In this document: in pieces, positions 1 to 12,289 of the stretch | Layout of the letters: each line of letters starts with the position of its first letter | How positions within the stretch are numbered: position 1 is the stretch's first letter | Position numbers and translations under genes: made by a program | Origin: Epiperipatus broadwayi | Lineage: Eukaryota; Onychophora; Udeonychophora; Euonychophora; Peripatidae | Direction: 5' to 3' | Assembly (NCBI GenBank): GCA_028023455.1 | Contig: JAQFVV010013063.1 | Coordinates: 220,680-284,679, forward strand | Length of the DNA stretch: 64,000 bases | Notes under the pieces: generated by a model | Told to the model about the DNA's origin: nothing | Databases searched by the model: none | What the model saw: only the letters and a program-made list of their open reading frames with translations

Positions 1-265
<265 letters not shown>

Positions 266-319
266 AATCAAAACTACCCCAAATCTAAAATTAAACCAGA
301 CCAGCATAAAAATAATATT

Positions 320-370
320 AAAACACAACCTAAGGTTTCACTGCTACAAGCAGACTTCTCAAGTGTAAAG
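320..370 (-). ncRNA. Hammerhead-like motif, left arm of PLE-like palindrome
   Basis: Read on the minus strand: ACAC, then UUGAGAA (degenerate for CUGANGA), a stem II CUGCU-UGU-AGCAG, GAAA, a minimal stem III CCU-U-AGG, UU at the cleavage position, then GUGU closing stem I with ACAC. The positions C3 and G8 deviate, so activity is doubtful. It is the mirror image of the motif at 762-811. Confidence 0.35.
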
Positions 371-401
371 AACTACAAAAAACCACACATTATATATACT
401 A

Positions 402-608
402 TTAAAAACTACCCACAAATCCATTCACTTCCCATCCACCCTTAATATTAAAAGAACTCTTAAATAAGTTAATTGCTTCAGAATAATAAATTTTCAATAA
501 TAAAGACTCTTTAATTCTTCTTTTGATTTCATTTCTCTCAAAGAAGACAACCTTAGCTTCATCAAGTGATGAAGCTAAGGTTGTCTTCTTTGAGAGAAAT
601 GAAATCAA
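402..608 (-). pseudogene. PLE-like ORF C-terminus (GIY-YIG endonuclease end), left arm
   Basis: This 68-codon open frame mirrors the one at 523-729 with one residue changed (DEA preceded by SL instead of SS). The piece FERNEIKRRIKESLLLK followed by a short tail and GGWEV resembles the end of GIY-YIG nuclease domains of PLEs, which have an R-I-x-E-S helix holding the conserved Glu and then an LNxxxGW-like segment. The GIY-YIG motif itself and all of the reverse transcriptase are missing, so only a 3' stub is present. Similarity was judged by eye, and a chance match in a short ORF cannot be excluded. Confidence 0.4.
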
Positions 609-729
609 AAGAAGAATTAAAGAGTCTTTATTATTGAAAATTTATTATTCTGAAGCAATTAACTTATTTAAAAGTTCTTTTAATATTAAGGGTGGATGGG
701 AAGTGAATGGATTTGTGGGTAGTTTTTAA
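523..729 (+). pseudogene. PLE-like ORF C-terminus (GIY-YIG endonuclease end), right arm
   Basis: This is the right-arm copy of the same fragment, open from the palindrome centre to a TAA at about 727. The key residues are the RRIKES segment and GGWEV near the C-terminus. The frame begins in the opposite arm, so the first 13 or so codons are a product of the inversion. A hammerhead-like motif follows 33 bp downstream, which is where a PLE 3' pseudo-LTR would lie. It resembles the fragment at 49634-49786, which also has an R-x-IKES core. Confidence 0.4.
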
Positions 730-761
730 TAGTATATATAATGTGTGGTTTTTTGTAGTTC

Positions 762-811
762 TTTACACTTGAGAAGTCTGCTTGTAGCAGTGAAACCTTA
801 GGTTGTGTTTT
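762..811 (+). ncRNA. Hammerhead-like motif, right arm of PLE-like palindrome
   Basis: Same fold as at 320-370 on the plus strand: stem I ACAC/GUGU, core UUGAGAA, stem II CUGCU/AGCAG with loop UGU, GAAA, stem III CCU/AGG, then U-U before the cleavage point. The secondary structure is complete but two core bases differ from CUGANGA. The position just after the ORF fragment is as expected for a PLE pseudo-LTR ribozyme. Confidence 0.4.
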
Positions 812-898
812 AATATTATTTTTATGCTGGTCTGGTTTAATTTTAGATTTGGGGTAGTTTTGATTTTATATTGACTAGTTTAGCTTTATGCTTGTAAT

Positions 899-900
<2 letters not shown>

Positions 901-936
<36 letters not shown>

Positions 937-975
937 ATTATATATATATATATATATATATGTTTTTGATCTTTA

Positions 976-1013
<38 letters not shown>

Positions 1014-1030
1014 TAAAGATCAAAAACAAC
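901..1030. repeat. TA-rich tract containing short inverted repeats
   Basis: TA runs are interrupted by ATAAACATTA. A hairpin follows in which GTTTTTGATCTTTATTAATA (from 961) is complementary to 1008-1027 across a TA loop. No coding content is seen. Confidence 0.8.
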
Positions 1031-1039
1031 TACAAATAC

Positions 1040-1800
1040 TATATTTTCTTAATTGAAAATATTTTAAATAAAGTGTTGAGACTTGCAGTAAAATCTATAA
1101 AGAAGGGGAAAATTTTAGGAAATAATGGATAGTATTGACATCTTAAAAGAAGCAGATGATAAAACAATTGATAGCAAAACTGTATGCTAAATATCTCTAT
1201 GATAAATATGTATCAGTTGATTCAAAGCATTGATATTTTAAAAAAAAATATTAAAAATTACAGATCTTTCAGTCTTCTAACAGTTCTTTACAAAATCTTT
1301 ATCAAAATAATTATGAGTCATCTATAGTGAGTGCTGGGATTCAAACCAACCAAAAGAATAAGCTAGATTTAAAAGTAATTTTGGAATAGTGAATCACATT
1401 CAAATAATCCTTACATTAGATTTATAGTTTATGAATAGGCATTTAATTCTATAAGCATTTTCCCAATGATTAATAGCATTAAGATATTGATTCAGCAAAT
1501 TGCCATATTTTTAAGAAAAGTTTCAAAATGAAACAGTAGTGATTAGATTACATACATATTGGTAGTTGATGGATATATAACAGAGTGATTCCATTTCTCC
1601 AAAACTTTTATAATAAGCAATTTCACAAGAAGGATTTTGTAGATTAACATCAAAAGCTAAAGAAATAAAATTTAAGGAGGTAATTTAAGTGATCTAGATT
1701 GACAGATGATGGATTCAAAAAAAATGTTGCAAAGTTATCAGATGAAAATAAGAAAATAGAACTAAATGTAGATTTAAAACAACCGTTTCAAAAACACTGT
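1040..1800 (+). pseudogene. RTE-type LINE reverse transcriptase fragment (decayed)
   Basis: With frameshifts and stops the plus strand reads through RTE reverse-transcriptase blocks in order: SIKKGK followed by LGNNG (finger block, KNGKAPGxDG-like), ILKEADDKTID, NYRSFSLLTVLYKIF (NYRPIxLLxVxYKIF), a piece matching QPKEQAGFRxGF, and RFIVYE followed by LNSIS (VDYEKAFDSIS). A degraded ADD region lies near 1690-1740. Family blocks are named from general knowledge. The same family is represented at 41345-41735 and 52600-55260. Many stops make it non-functional. Confidence 0.65.
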
Positions 1801-2816
1801 TGACTCTCTGATCATTTTGTGTTGTAAAACAAACTTTTTCAATTTTTTTCTTGTCATATTTCTTTTTTCATAAACTATCTCAGCAATATTTAGATAAAGC
1901 AATATCTATATTCTGTTTTACGATTTCAAAATACTAACGCATTTGTAAAATTAGTTTTCGCTTTTTTTTCCTCGCAAAAATACATAAATAATGGCAATGT
2001 TTTAATGTTTTAATGTATTACTTACATTATTTTTGAAAGTGTATTTATTAATAAAACATTCAGTGAAGTTTATACTTTTATATTTCTTCCTTTTTGATCT
2101 ATTTATGCATTGAACTTAGATATATATTTTTAAAATTTTCGCTGTTTTATTTACTAAAGATCTTGTCGACTTTTTAATAGAAATTTATTTAATAAAACTT
2201 TCATTAACTAGATTTATAAATATAAAGTAAAGTGATATTACTTTTAAATTTAATAAAATTTATTCAATGTTTTTTCATAATTCCTGAATATGTTTTCATG
2301 TGCAGTTAAAAAAATCATATATTTAAATTTTAATTCGATTTATTTTATTCTGACAATATAATATTAAAAAATAAAATCCATACTTTGATAAACAATCTCA
2401 CCAGATATTATATACATACGTGAATACTGATAAAGATAATCTCTATTACTGACTAATCACTAATCTTCAATTTGTAGTTTACAAGCTACGTAGACTTCTA
2501 TAAAATAAAAAAATATGTTATATATAAGATAGTGTGCGCATATAACTAATCCTTATTAGTATTAATTTATATATGAATGTGTATAACACAGATAAAAAGG
2601 TTATTGAGGAGAAAGACTTTGCGACAATCCATCATTAAAAAAACAATGAATGTAAAGGCAGTATTTTCGAGTCTCTCCACTTTCAGAGTGGTGAGGATTT
2701 GATTAGTTTTCCACTTTTGTTTAATGTTTAGCTTTAAAATGGCTATTTTACATGTATACAAAATATCCGATCAGGAAATAACAATAGATCTAATACAAAT
2801 AATTAACAAATAAAAT
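1800..2816. other. AT-rich intergenic DNA, no gene seen
   Basis: No motif, repeat or convincing open frame was recognised. One 64-codon minus-strand frame (2567-2761) has no family resemblance and no supporting splice context. Confidence 0.6.
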
Positions 2817-3028
2817 ACAATACAATGTTGTAATTATAAATTTATTAAACGCACATTGATTACGTAAGTAATATTTACTGAGGCTATAACCTCGATAATA
2901 TGCGTATAAAATGCGATAGTAAGGACCTCTACAGCTTGTGGTTAAAACATCTGTAAAGGTCCCTACTATCGCATTTTATACGCATATTATCGAGGTTATA
3001 GCCTCAGTAAATATTACAATACAATGTT
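2817..3028. mobile_element. Tailed hairpin element A with 13-bp flanking direct repeats
   Basis: An almost perfect hairpin spans 2868-3017. Each arm is about 60 bp (from TAATATTTACTGAGGC inward to AAGGACCT/AGGTCC) with a loop of about 25 bp. ACAATACAATGTT occurs at 2817-2829 and again at 3016-3028. The right copy abuts the hairpin, while about 38 bp of unpaired sequence separates the left copy from it. The same asymmetric layout occurs at 30.7, 32.8, 34.8 and 35.2 kb. No coding capacity. Confidence 0.7.
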
Positions 3029-3184
3029 ATAAAACCTGCTTGCAGATATTATAATACTGATACGTGTACAGAATTATCAGCATAAAAACACCTGCATTAA
3101 AATATTTACACTATAATATTTTACTATTTTAAAAATAATAAAAAGTTGCTATAATTTTTGTTTACTAATTTTATATTAAAACTA

Positions 3185-3960
3185 GGGCTGCCACATGTGG
3201 GTTCACAGGTTGTGAAGGGCATGAAAGCACTACATCAATGGGGGTATCATGATAGCTAATAAAAATTATATGTAAATGAAAATGTTTAGATGTTCAAATT
3301 ATTTCATTATTAGAAACATGTTTTGATTGTAAATATTTTTTATTTAAATATAAGATTACTTTTTTATTTAGTCTAGTGACAATTGCTCAGAATATATTAC
3401 ATATTATATTTTTTGTCATTGTGTTAAACTGAACAGACTGGCTGTCTTGTGGCTGCAGTACCTAATAAAATTTATATATAAATAAAAATGGTTAGATTTC
3501 TGAAATACTTCATTGTTAAAAAATACATTCTGATCATAAATATTTTTTATTTAATATAAGAGAATTATTTTTTTAGTTAGATTAGTGACAATTGTTTAAA
3601 ATATACTCCATACTCTAACTGACTGTTCACAATGTTGCTGCAATAACTAATAAAATTTGTATATAAATAAAAATGTTTAGATTTGTCATCACTTTATTGT
3701 TAAAACTACATACTGGTTGTAATTATTTTTTATTTAAATATAAGAGGATTACCTTTTTTTATTTAGTCTTGTGACAATTGCTTAAAATAAACTACATATT
3801 ATATACTATAACATGCACTAAATCAAATAAACTGATCACCATGCCACTACAATAATTAACAAAATTAATATGAAAATGAAAATGTTTAAATTTCCAAATC
3901 ATTTTTATTTAAAAACGATATATTACTATTAATAATTTATTAAAAAATAACCATACTTAA
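3185..3960. repeat. Tandem repeat, about 185-209 bp unit, about 4 copies
   Basis: The segment TAATAAAAATTATATGTAAA followed by GAAAATGTTTAGAT recurs in diverged form at 3257, 3463, 3648 and 3857. Each copy is followed by a TTTTTTATTT-AATATAAGA block and a GTGACAATTG block. The spacings are 206, 185 and 209 bp, so the array is an imperfect minisatellite or satellite fragment. Confidence 0.75.
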
Positions 3961-5690
3961 AAATATTGTCTCATAATGATTGCAATAATTTTTAAGTAAA
4001 TTGAACAACATAGTAAGTACATTTATTCATTTTCTTATAAATACCAGTATATTATATATGAGATGGATGGGACTAATCCTGGTGATATATTGATAATTTT
4101 TGTTTTAATACTGATGTTATTTTTTTAATATTAATATTATCTTTTTTTTTATACTGACATTATTTTTTTCACATGTTTTACTAATCTGCTTTTTCTTGGA
4201 TTTGAATTGTAAAGGGTTGTTACTTAAAAAAAAAACTCATAACTGATCTCTAATATTATCCAACTATATTTAAAAATTTGTGTTTTTGATTGCAAGTAGT
4301 TCAGATTCAGGGGAAAAATAGTAAAAAACACAATTTCAAAAAAGATATTATACATCAAAACATTTAACCGTTAACACATTTTATTATAATGTTATTATAG
4401 CAATTAATGTCATTTAGTGGAAAGTAATATCACAACTTAACACTAAAATAAAATATAAATGTCTTCTAATGACTTCTAAAAATGTATTGAGTAGACAATA
4501 TAAGTATGAAAATTTAAAATGACAGATTGTGTAATATGTATATATTAAAGTACAGTATATGCAATATGATTGTTATTAATAATCAAATAGTAAGCACATT
4601 TAAAATTAAATAATAATATAAATATGTTCTTATTGAATGACTATAATTATTAGTAGAAATTATAACAAGTTATGCATAAAAAATGCTGAATTGAACAAAA
4701 AAATAACTAATAGGTTTGAGACAAACAAGACTTATTTTTAAAATTTAATTGACATGTTAAATCTTATTATCTTTTTAGTAAACCTAATGGATGCATGGGT
4801 CATAAAAATAAGTAAATTAGAAGCAGAATTGCATACATAAAATTATATATCTATATCAGATAAAATAGTTGAGAATAGTATTAGTCAAATAGTTAATAAA
4901 AATTTTCCTAAAGATACGTCTGATCACAACTTTTCAGAATCATATTATATTCAATTCCCCTGTAGAGAGAAAATCTCTTGAAATTATTTTGTTGTGACCA
5001 AAGATAGGTGAATTAATATGTAAATAAAAGTATAGAAGTATAAATAATCATTACTTTTAATTATAGAATTCATTTTGTTTTATTTTACAAATTTTATTTC
5101 ATGGAATGGGAAATGCTAGAATTTAAATTGCACAAAGTTACTTCTTAACCACACAGCAGCCCTGATTAAAATTACTTTGCTATGTTATTGCAGTCAAATG
5201 TGATATGTGAATATGTTAATATTAATATTTAATAGTAATAATAATTATTAACTTTATAGTAATTTGAACAATTTAAATATTTGAAAAGATTAATAATTTC
5301 AACTAGTTAAACTGTCTTTGAAACATCATAATAATTTTTTTATATTTAAAAATATCAATGAATTAAATTACCTTAATTCTTAATATAAATACTCACAGTA
5401 TAATTTTAATGATTAAAGATAGTGACAACCTTCCCTTCTTTTTGTATGAATCATTCTTGAAATAAGATCTATGGTATTCTTATATTTGACATTATTTACA
5501 GTTAAGCATGAATGAATTGTCCGATTTTAGTGATCTAATTGATTTTGAATACCATATTTTATTTATTTCTCATTAATAGTGCAATATTTTATAGAAGTGA
5601 AACAATTCTGAATTTTAAAAGATACACAGAAGTACATATAGTAAAATTACTATTAAAGTATTATAATATTTTTATAAAAAATAAGACAAA
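3960..5690. other. AT-rich intergenic DNA, no gene seen
   Basis: Nothing recognisable on either strand. A minus-strand stretch around 5400-5462 is bounded by GTGAGT and a weak AG acceptor, but the signals are too poor to call an exon. Confidence 0.55.
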
Positions 5691-5691
5691 A

Positions 5692-6089
<398 letters not shown>

Positions 6090-6743
6090 AATACTTCTAG
6101 CAAAATTGAATTAAGAATCAGAAATTTACTGTAATTCTTTGATCTACCAAATAATATAAAATAAAAAGTTATTATCAAAGAAGCAAGACAGCTCTTATCT
6201 TAAATTTTAATAAGCTTTTATAATTTAGAATGTTTAGAATTTTTACAAAGAATTAAATCCATATGACAATAAGAGAGTTTTGCAAAGCTGAAACTATAGT
6301 TTTTGTAGTTGAAAAATAAGCTTTCATCAAATTTTATGCATATATTATCAGAAAATGCACTTCTGAATATTAGTTAATAACTTACAAATTTGATGTTTCT
6401 AGTAATTTTGTAAAAAAAAAAACCCCAAAAAGAATCCTTAAAAATTATATATCAGAAAATGTAAATATATTATAGGTATCAATTTTAATATTCCATTTCA
6501 ATTCTTAATTAATTTGTGTTTTTTTTTTTTTGTTGTTGTAGTTTGTTTTTTACATTTTTTTTTGGTCAATTTAAATATAATGTGTATAAATTTGAAATTA
6601 CTTTTTTATATATATCTGTATTGTATAGATGCACTTTGTATTAGATTATTAATAACTATGAGGGTATGTGTATGCACATATATAAAGAGAAACAGTTCCA
6701 TAATGATAGCTGAAATCTCTATAAATTATTTTAAACATCCTAT

Positions 6744-6869
6744 GGTTATATTATTTCAGACACACTTCCCCTTTAAACAAAAAAAGCCTGAAATTTGCAA
6801 CCCCTTCAAAAGAAGTAAATGGGTTTCAAAATCCAGGCATTTCTTTGTTTAAAGGAAGAGTGTGGTTGA

Positions 6870-6915
<46 letters not shown>
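6744..6915. mobile_element. Hairpin (MITE-like) next to an AT run
   Basis: TATTATTTCAGACACACTTC (from 6750) pairs with the segment ending GAGTGTGGTTGAAATAATAT (to about 6876). The pairing includes CCTTTAAACAAA/TTTGTTTAAAGG and an inner GCCTG/CAGGC pair. A 38-bp AT tract abuts the right end. No transposase and no clear target duplication is seen, so the class is unknown. Confidence 0.5.
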
Positions 6916-7106
6916 CTTTAAAATGAAATATATTCAATTATAAAACAACCATATACTTAAAATATATAACTAAAAAATTTATTAATATCTAATCGATTTG
7001 TTCAAAAAATGAACCTTATCAAGATATTATATTATATTATATAGTACTTCTATTAAATTATAGTAGATATTTGTTTTAAAATATTATTTACTGAATTAAT
7101 TGTTGT

Positions 7107-7123
7107 ATTGTTTTTCGAAGAAT

Positions 7124-7162
<39 letters not shown>

Positions 7163-7171
7163 TCGAAGAAT

Positions 7172-7210
<39 letters not shown>

Positions 7211-7215
7211 ATGTG
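7107..7215. repeat. Tandem duplication of a (TA)n(TG)n microsatellite block
   Basis: The unit TTCGAAGAATTATATATAT, then AT and GT repeats, occurs twice in a row (from about 7115 and from 7162). The short open frame through it is repeat-derived. Confidence 0.85.
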
Positions 7216-7525
7216 CTAAGGGAAGCTATAGTGATTTTAAAAGATCCAAGAGTATAAATGAGAAATGCGAATTGAAGAAAATAAACAATATTTGGAAAAT
7301 TCTATTGGAAAATAAAATATTTTTTTTAAAAAAACTCCTCATCCAATAGAGGAAGAAATATTAAAAGGAAAAATGAATGATTTCAAATTTCACATACATT
7401 TTGGTGATTTGACAAAGAAGAAGCTCTGAGGAAAGTGCTTGTTATTGTATTGAAACATCAGTTACTTACCTATTTTATTTTAATTTTATGGAATCTCCCA
7501 AAAATAATAGTATGAAATTATCATT

Positions 7526-7953
7526 TACCCATAAGAATGTCTACATAGAATATAAACATGTTTTATGTACAAAGAGAAAGCAACTCAAATAAAATTTATT
7601 ACCAAAAGATGAAATATTTATAAGCACTGTAGTTGAGAAACATTTAATTGTTTCTATACGTACATATTTAACAAACATATGATAAAATACATAATTTAAA
7701 CTAAACACTGAAATATTAATACTTTTTGTTAAAAATCTTTTGTCATTTGTTTAATTTACACACATTACAACAATACAAAAATGATATTCAAATTTAGACA
7801 CAAGTGAGAAAATCACACACACAAAAAAATGTAAATGAAAAAAATAATAAATAAAAACTTATTATTATTAATTCACCATATATATGTAAATCTTAACAAA
7901 TGATATAAATAATTAACTCAAAGCATAAAGTTGAACCTGCTGTTTGAAAGAGT
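7526..7953 (+). repeat. 5' LTR-like direct repeat of gypsy-like element
   Basis: This is a diverged direct repeat of about 11830-12282. Shared blocks include TTTTATGTACA, AAGCAACTCAAATAAAA, AAATAC(A)TAATTTAAACTAAAC, AATTTACACRCATTACA and the end GAACCTGCYGTTTGAAAGAG. A further partial copy of the last block lies near 8060-8125. The two repeats lie about 4.3 kb apart and bracket gag-like and integrase-like remnants, which is why they are read as LTRs. Exact TG/CA termini were not identified. Confidence 0.55.
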
Positions 7954-8179
7954 ATAATTAAGAGTAAAAAGAACAACTTCACTTTGATAATTAGCAATAT
8001 ATATATATATATATGAATGACATTCAGCTCAAAAATCAGATCAAAAATTCTTATCAACTAATCAACACATATATTTTGTGAGTGAAAAAATTGAACTTGC
8101 CCTTCAAACAGAAAAGTCTGCCACTATCAAAGTAAAAACATTAAATGAGAATATCTCATTGAATATAGATAAAAGTTTG

Positions 8180-9960
8180 ATTAAAAGTGTATGGATTTAA
8201 ATCCAGTAAACCCAGGGATTATAAATATCATAAACAGCGGTAAATTTATTCGATAAGTTAATTGTATTTTCAACTTAGAGCTGGAGAGTTAGCTTAACTT
8301 TAACTTGACATTTCCAATAGACAATAACTTGTTATTCAACAAATTCATGGACTTTTATTAACCATGAATATAGAAGTATATAGAACCATGTGCCACTAAA
8401 TGTAAAATTACCTTGTGGGAAGAGAGTCATCAACCATGAAGCTGTAACCACCAAAACTGAATGTGACTTGACCCAGCATCTAATCATCTATACTGAAATC
8501 ACCACTAACTTTAGTATTTGAAGATGAAGCTATAAACTCAATATCACAAGGATTGCTATACAGAATAACAAAACACCTGAACTCCATCAATTGTATCATG
8601 AACTATATAGCATGAGGACATTTATAATCCTTTTAGGACATTTTCCTCTATGGACTCTTAATTGATCTCATCATTTTTTCATTTTATATATCTATAATTT
8701 TTATTTATTTATTTCTTTTACCATAGATTAAGAGGGATGAATTTTTAATATGTTAGAAAAAGGAAAAAAAAATATTAGCCTTATTTTCACATTTAAATAA
8801 TATATAGGATTAGGTGTGCACTTGCTTGCAGATGAATTTGATCATCATCAGTGAGAAGTAAGACTTTATTTTCATACATGTTAAATACCAACACTTGTAC
8901 AGTTACATTGTTATTTGTTGATACTAATTGCTTCATCATTTGTTTTTTTATATAAATGGTTAATATTTTCTAGTGTGAATGGTATTTCCTATCCTTGTAC
9001 AAACTAATCACGATAGGGGGGATCCCATATCATCAATACTTTGTTAAGATGAATTAATTAAGAAATATATTGGAGGCAATGAATTATGATTTTAATAGTC
9101 TAAATTATAAAGCAAGTGTACATATAAGTAATAATAAGTTTTATTTTTATTTTTTTGTTAGTATTGATATACAATGATTATTCTTTGAGGGGAAAAGGGG
9201 ATTGGCTTAATAAGTATCAAAGAGTACATTTTCTCATCCACTTTGATGGTCTATAAAGCCTACTGTTATGCAAGGTCAGGAACCATTCCATTACATAGGG
9301 TGCATTTAATCATGGGGCAATGAATCTTATATTGGTATAATGATTCAACAATCTCAATCATAAAACTAATATAATGTAAATATCTTGGATTGCATATTTT
9401 TTTGCGATGTGATAAAATGAACACGAATAATGAGAAATTATCAACAATTAAAATAATATAAAATATTATGTATACAACTGCTTAAAAGGATTAAGTAGTG
9501 AAAGATAAAAGTAATAAAGATGAAAAGTCGAGGCAAATAACAGCTTTATTAAAACACATTTTTTTTTGTTTGCGAATACATTAAAATGTAGTGATGATAA
9601 ATCTTTCCATGATGTTTTTTTAATATAATTTGGAATACATAAAGATCAATAGGTGAAATAAAAGTTAATAAAATAATGTAAAACAAGAGGAGTAAAAGTA
9701 CTATATAATCTAAGACTAAAATATATGAACTCTGGAGTAAAATAAAAATGATGTAGTCTGAAAGTATTAATAAAGGAGAAAATGAAAATGGAATAAAATA
9801 TGATACAGAAGGAGGTGAGATAGAGAGTTCTCTTCTAGAAAATATAAAACAAAACAAAATGGTATATCTGAGGGGACTATAGCAGAAAATGTCCAAGCAC
9901 CAGAGATAAGTTTAATTCCAGAAAATCAAGTGAGAAGAGAAAACAAAAACAAATGTCTCA
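8180..9960. other. Internal region of the gypsy-like element, mostly unrecognised
   Basis: 8400-8620 is less AT-rich and has a plus-strand frame without obvious family motifs, possibly retroelement coding sequence. A purine tract GGGGAAAAGGGG at 9189 resembles a polypurine tract but has no LTR immediately after it. The minus-strand frame at 9549-9896 is low complexity (Leu/Ile/Phe/Ser) and is not called. Confidence 0.35.
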
Positions 9961-9984
9961 CTTAATCAATTGATGATGATGATA

Positions 9985-10620
9985 ATGCAGCAAATGGCAG
10001 TAAAGATAGACAATATGAAAACTGAATTAAAAACAGATATTATGACTGATTTATCTAAAAAGATATAAAATATATCTAAAAGGATGGACAATATAAAAAT
10101 TCAATTAAAAGCAGATATAGCAAGTCAAAATACTGTTATAAATCAACTACAGACAGTTATTAAAAGTAAATTGCTACAATTAGAGAAAATTATAGATGAA
10201 AAGGACTACAAATATGAATGAAAATTTATGGGAATTGAGAAAGAACTGAAAGCAAATTAGATACCAGGTGCATAGAAATGAAACAGGTCTATAATAACTT
10301 TGAATACAAAATATAACAAATCACAAAGAATATCAGACAGAGATTAATGAACAAGTAGAAAATTTACAGATTGATTTGAATCAGTATAAAGAGATAGTAA
10401 ACCAGAAATTCAAGAAAAGAAATTTTATTCCATAAAAAATGATCATAAGCATCTCAACATAAGGCAAGGCTTGATTGAAACAGAATTGATACAAAATAAA
10501 AAGTGTTGAAAAATTATGTGAAAATCACAATAGTCAGTTAAATCAACTAAAAAATATTGACACCTTCATAAATCAGAGATTTGAAAAAATAGAATCTGAA
10601 TATTACCATGAATTGTAAAA
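9985..10620 (+). pseudogene. Gag-like coiled-coil remnant
   Basis: Frameshifted plus-strand frames are rich in Lys, Ile, Asn, Glu and Gln with heptad-like spacing, for example MAVKIDNMKTELKTDI and later ISKRMDNIKIQLKADI. A repeated MDNIK-type segment is visible. A similar region at 17480-18200 precedes the second gypsy-like integrase, and this shared order is the main reason to read both as gag remnants. No zinc knuckle was found. Confidence 0.35.
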
Positions 10621-10759
10621 ATTAAAAGACAAACCAATTTTACACACCCCAATTCTTTTTTCAAACCCGATGCTTATGCTTATTGAATCACCCTTTGATC
10701 AAGAAAATGATTATCATATAATGATAAAAATGACCTCAAAAGAAGGCAAAAATAAAAAG

Positions 10760-10985
10760 AAACTGTAATACCAATTTAAAATTGGAGATAAAATGTTCAT
10801 TAAAATCCTACACACATTAATCTAAAAGAATTTGTGTTTAAAAAACTCTGTAATACATACAAGGGTCCATTCACCTTCATTAAATGTGCCAATACCAAAA
10901 CATAGTGGTTGGACAATGGAAATAGGGCTATAGGAACTTATAACTCAAGTATTTTGAAACCATATCATGGAAGAATGAAATATTT
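10760..10985 (+). pseudogene. Gypsy-like integrase C-terminal domain fragment
   Basis: The translation, with frame changes, contains QFKIGDKMFIK, then GPFTFIKCANT and GTYNSSILKPYHGRMKYF. It is collinear with the better piece at 19980-20205 (FKIGDLVWVK, SGPFKIK, GTYNSRSLKPYK). The pattern is that of the SH3-like integrase C-terminus of Ty3/gypsy elements followed by a GxYNxxxLKPY end. The rest of pol is deleted, so the element is non-autonomous. Confidence 0.55.
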
Positions 10986-11829
10986 TTTTTAATTAAAAAA
11001 AGAATGATAATTAAATCTATATAAATATATACAGGATACTAATTTAATTCCCAGATAATAATCTTAATTAGAAATTTCAACAACTATATTGAGTTAGAGA
11101 AAGTCAAAAAGAATTGATGTGTAATAAAACTTGTGTTTAATAATATGATTGGAAAGTAAATTTTAGAAATAACTTATAAAATTATTTCTAAATAAATTAA
11201 TCAACCATACCATAACTATCATAACCAGATGAGTTGTTTCATTTAGAAAATAATAATAGCTCTCCTGTTTAACTGCTACCATATAAATTCCACTAAGTCT
11301 GGAAGACAAGTAGCAGGACAGGTATTCTTAAACACAACTATATTTACACACAAATATTTTAATTAATGCATAAATTATCCAAAGTAAAGCTTACTAGTAT
11401 TTATAATTAGATCCTCAATGATTAAAAAAGTTGGTATCTCATTATAGTATAAATAAATATAATCATAAATATATTCTAGTTTGTAATATCAAGTATGGAA
11501 ACCAATAGGCAAGAAAATATAATACAAGATGATGGTTCAGTTATAAATTATAATGATGCATCAACATAACCTAGCAAAAAAAAAAAACAACATTTTTTTT
11601 AAGGAAGCTTAAATTAACTTAATCATAACAATCCCTAATGATATATAAAAAACCATACAAAAAGTAGAATTCTAAATCAAGATCTTAGACTATTTCATAA
11701 AGGATAAAGGGTAACATTGAGGAATTAAAGATATTGTTGTATCTTTAATACCTTTTTACTGCAGGGATATGTAAGATATGGTTTTACACTCTACCAAGAA
11801 GCATTAAACATCCTTATCTAATTCAAACC

Positions 11830-12282
11830 AAATACCCACAATAACAGCATTCCCTACATATAATATGAAAACATTTTATGTACACAGATAAAGCAACTCA
11901 AATAAAACATATTACTGAAAGATGAAATGTTCACAATCACTGTAGCTAAGAAATATTTAATTATTTTTATAAGTAAATATTTAACAAACATATAATAAAA
12001 TACATAATTTAAACTAAACTATAAAACTTAAATATTAATACTTTTCTTTGTTATAAAAACGTCTCATCAATTGTTATTTAATTTACACGCATTACAGAAA
12101 TACAAGATAAAGGATGATCAAATTTAGACGTGAGAAGATCACAAAAAAGAAAAAAACGTAAATGAAAGAAATAATCAATAAAAATTTATTATTATTAATC
12201 CAACATATATATATATAAATTTTAACGAAATTCATAAATAATTAACTCAATGCATGAACTCGAACCTGCCGTTTGAAAGAGT
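11830..12282 (+). repeat. 3' LTR-like direct repeat of gypsy-like element
   Basis: Partner of the repeat at 7526-7953, aligned over about 400 bp with many substitutions and small indels, so the insertion is old. It follows an A-rich stretch at 11573-11590. Sequence identity ends soon after GTTTGAAAGAGT at 12282. Confidence 0.55.
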
Positions 12283-12289
12283 CTGAGAT

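Noticed and set aside
5400-5462. Minus-strand exon ending at GTGAGT (NDSYKKKGRLSL...)
   Set aside because: The acceptor has only a weak pyrimidine tract and a 60-nt open frame is common by chance.
6744-6876. Hammerhead motif in the 6.8-kb hairpin
   Set aside because: No CUGANGA or GAAA pair in the right geometry on either strand.
7452-7560. Minus-strand exon ending at GTAAGTAACT
   Set aside because: The frame has a stop directly before the donor and the region belongs to the LTR-like repeat.
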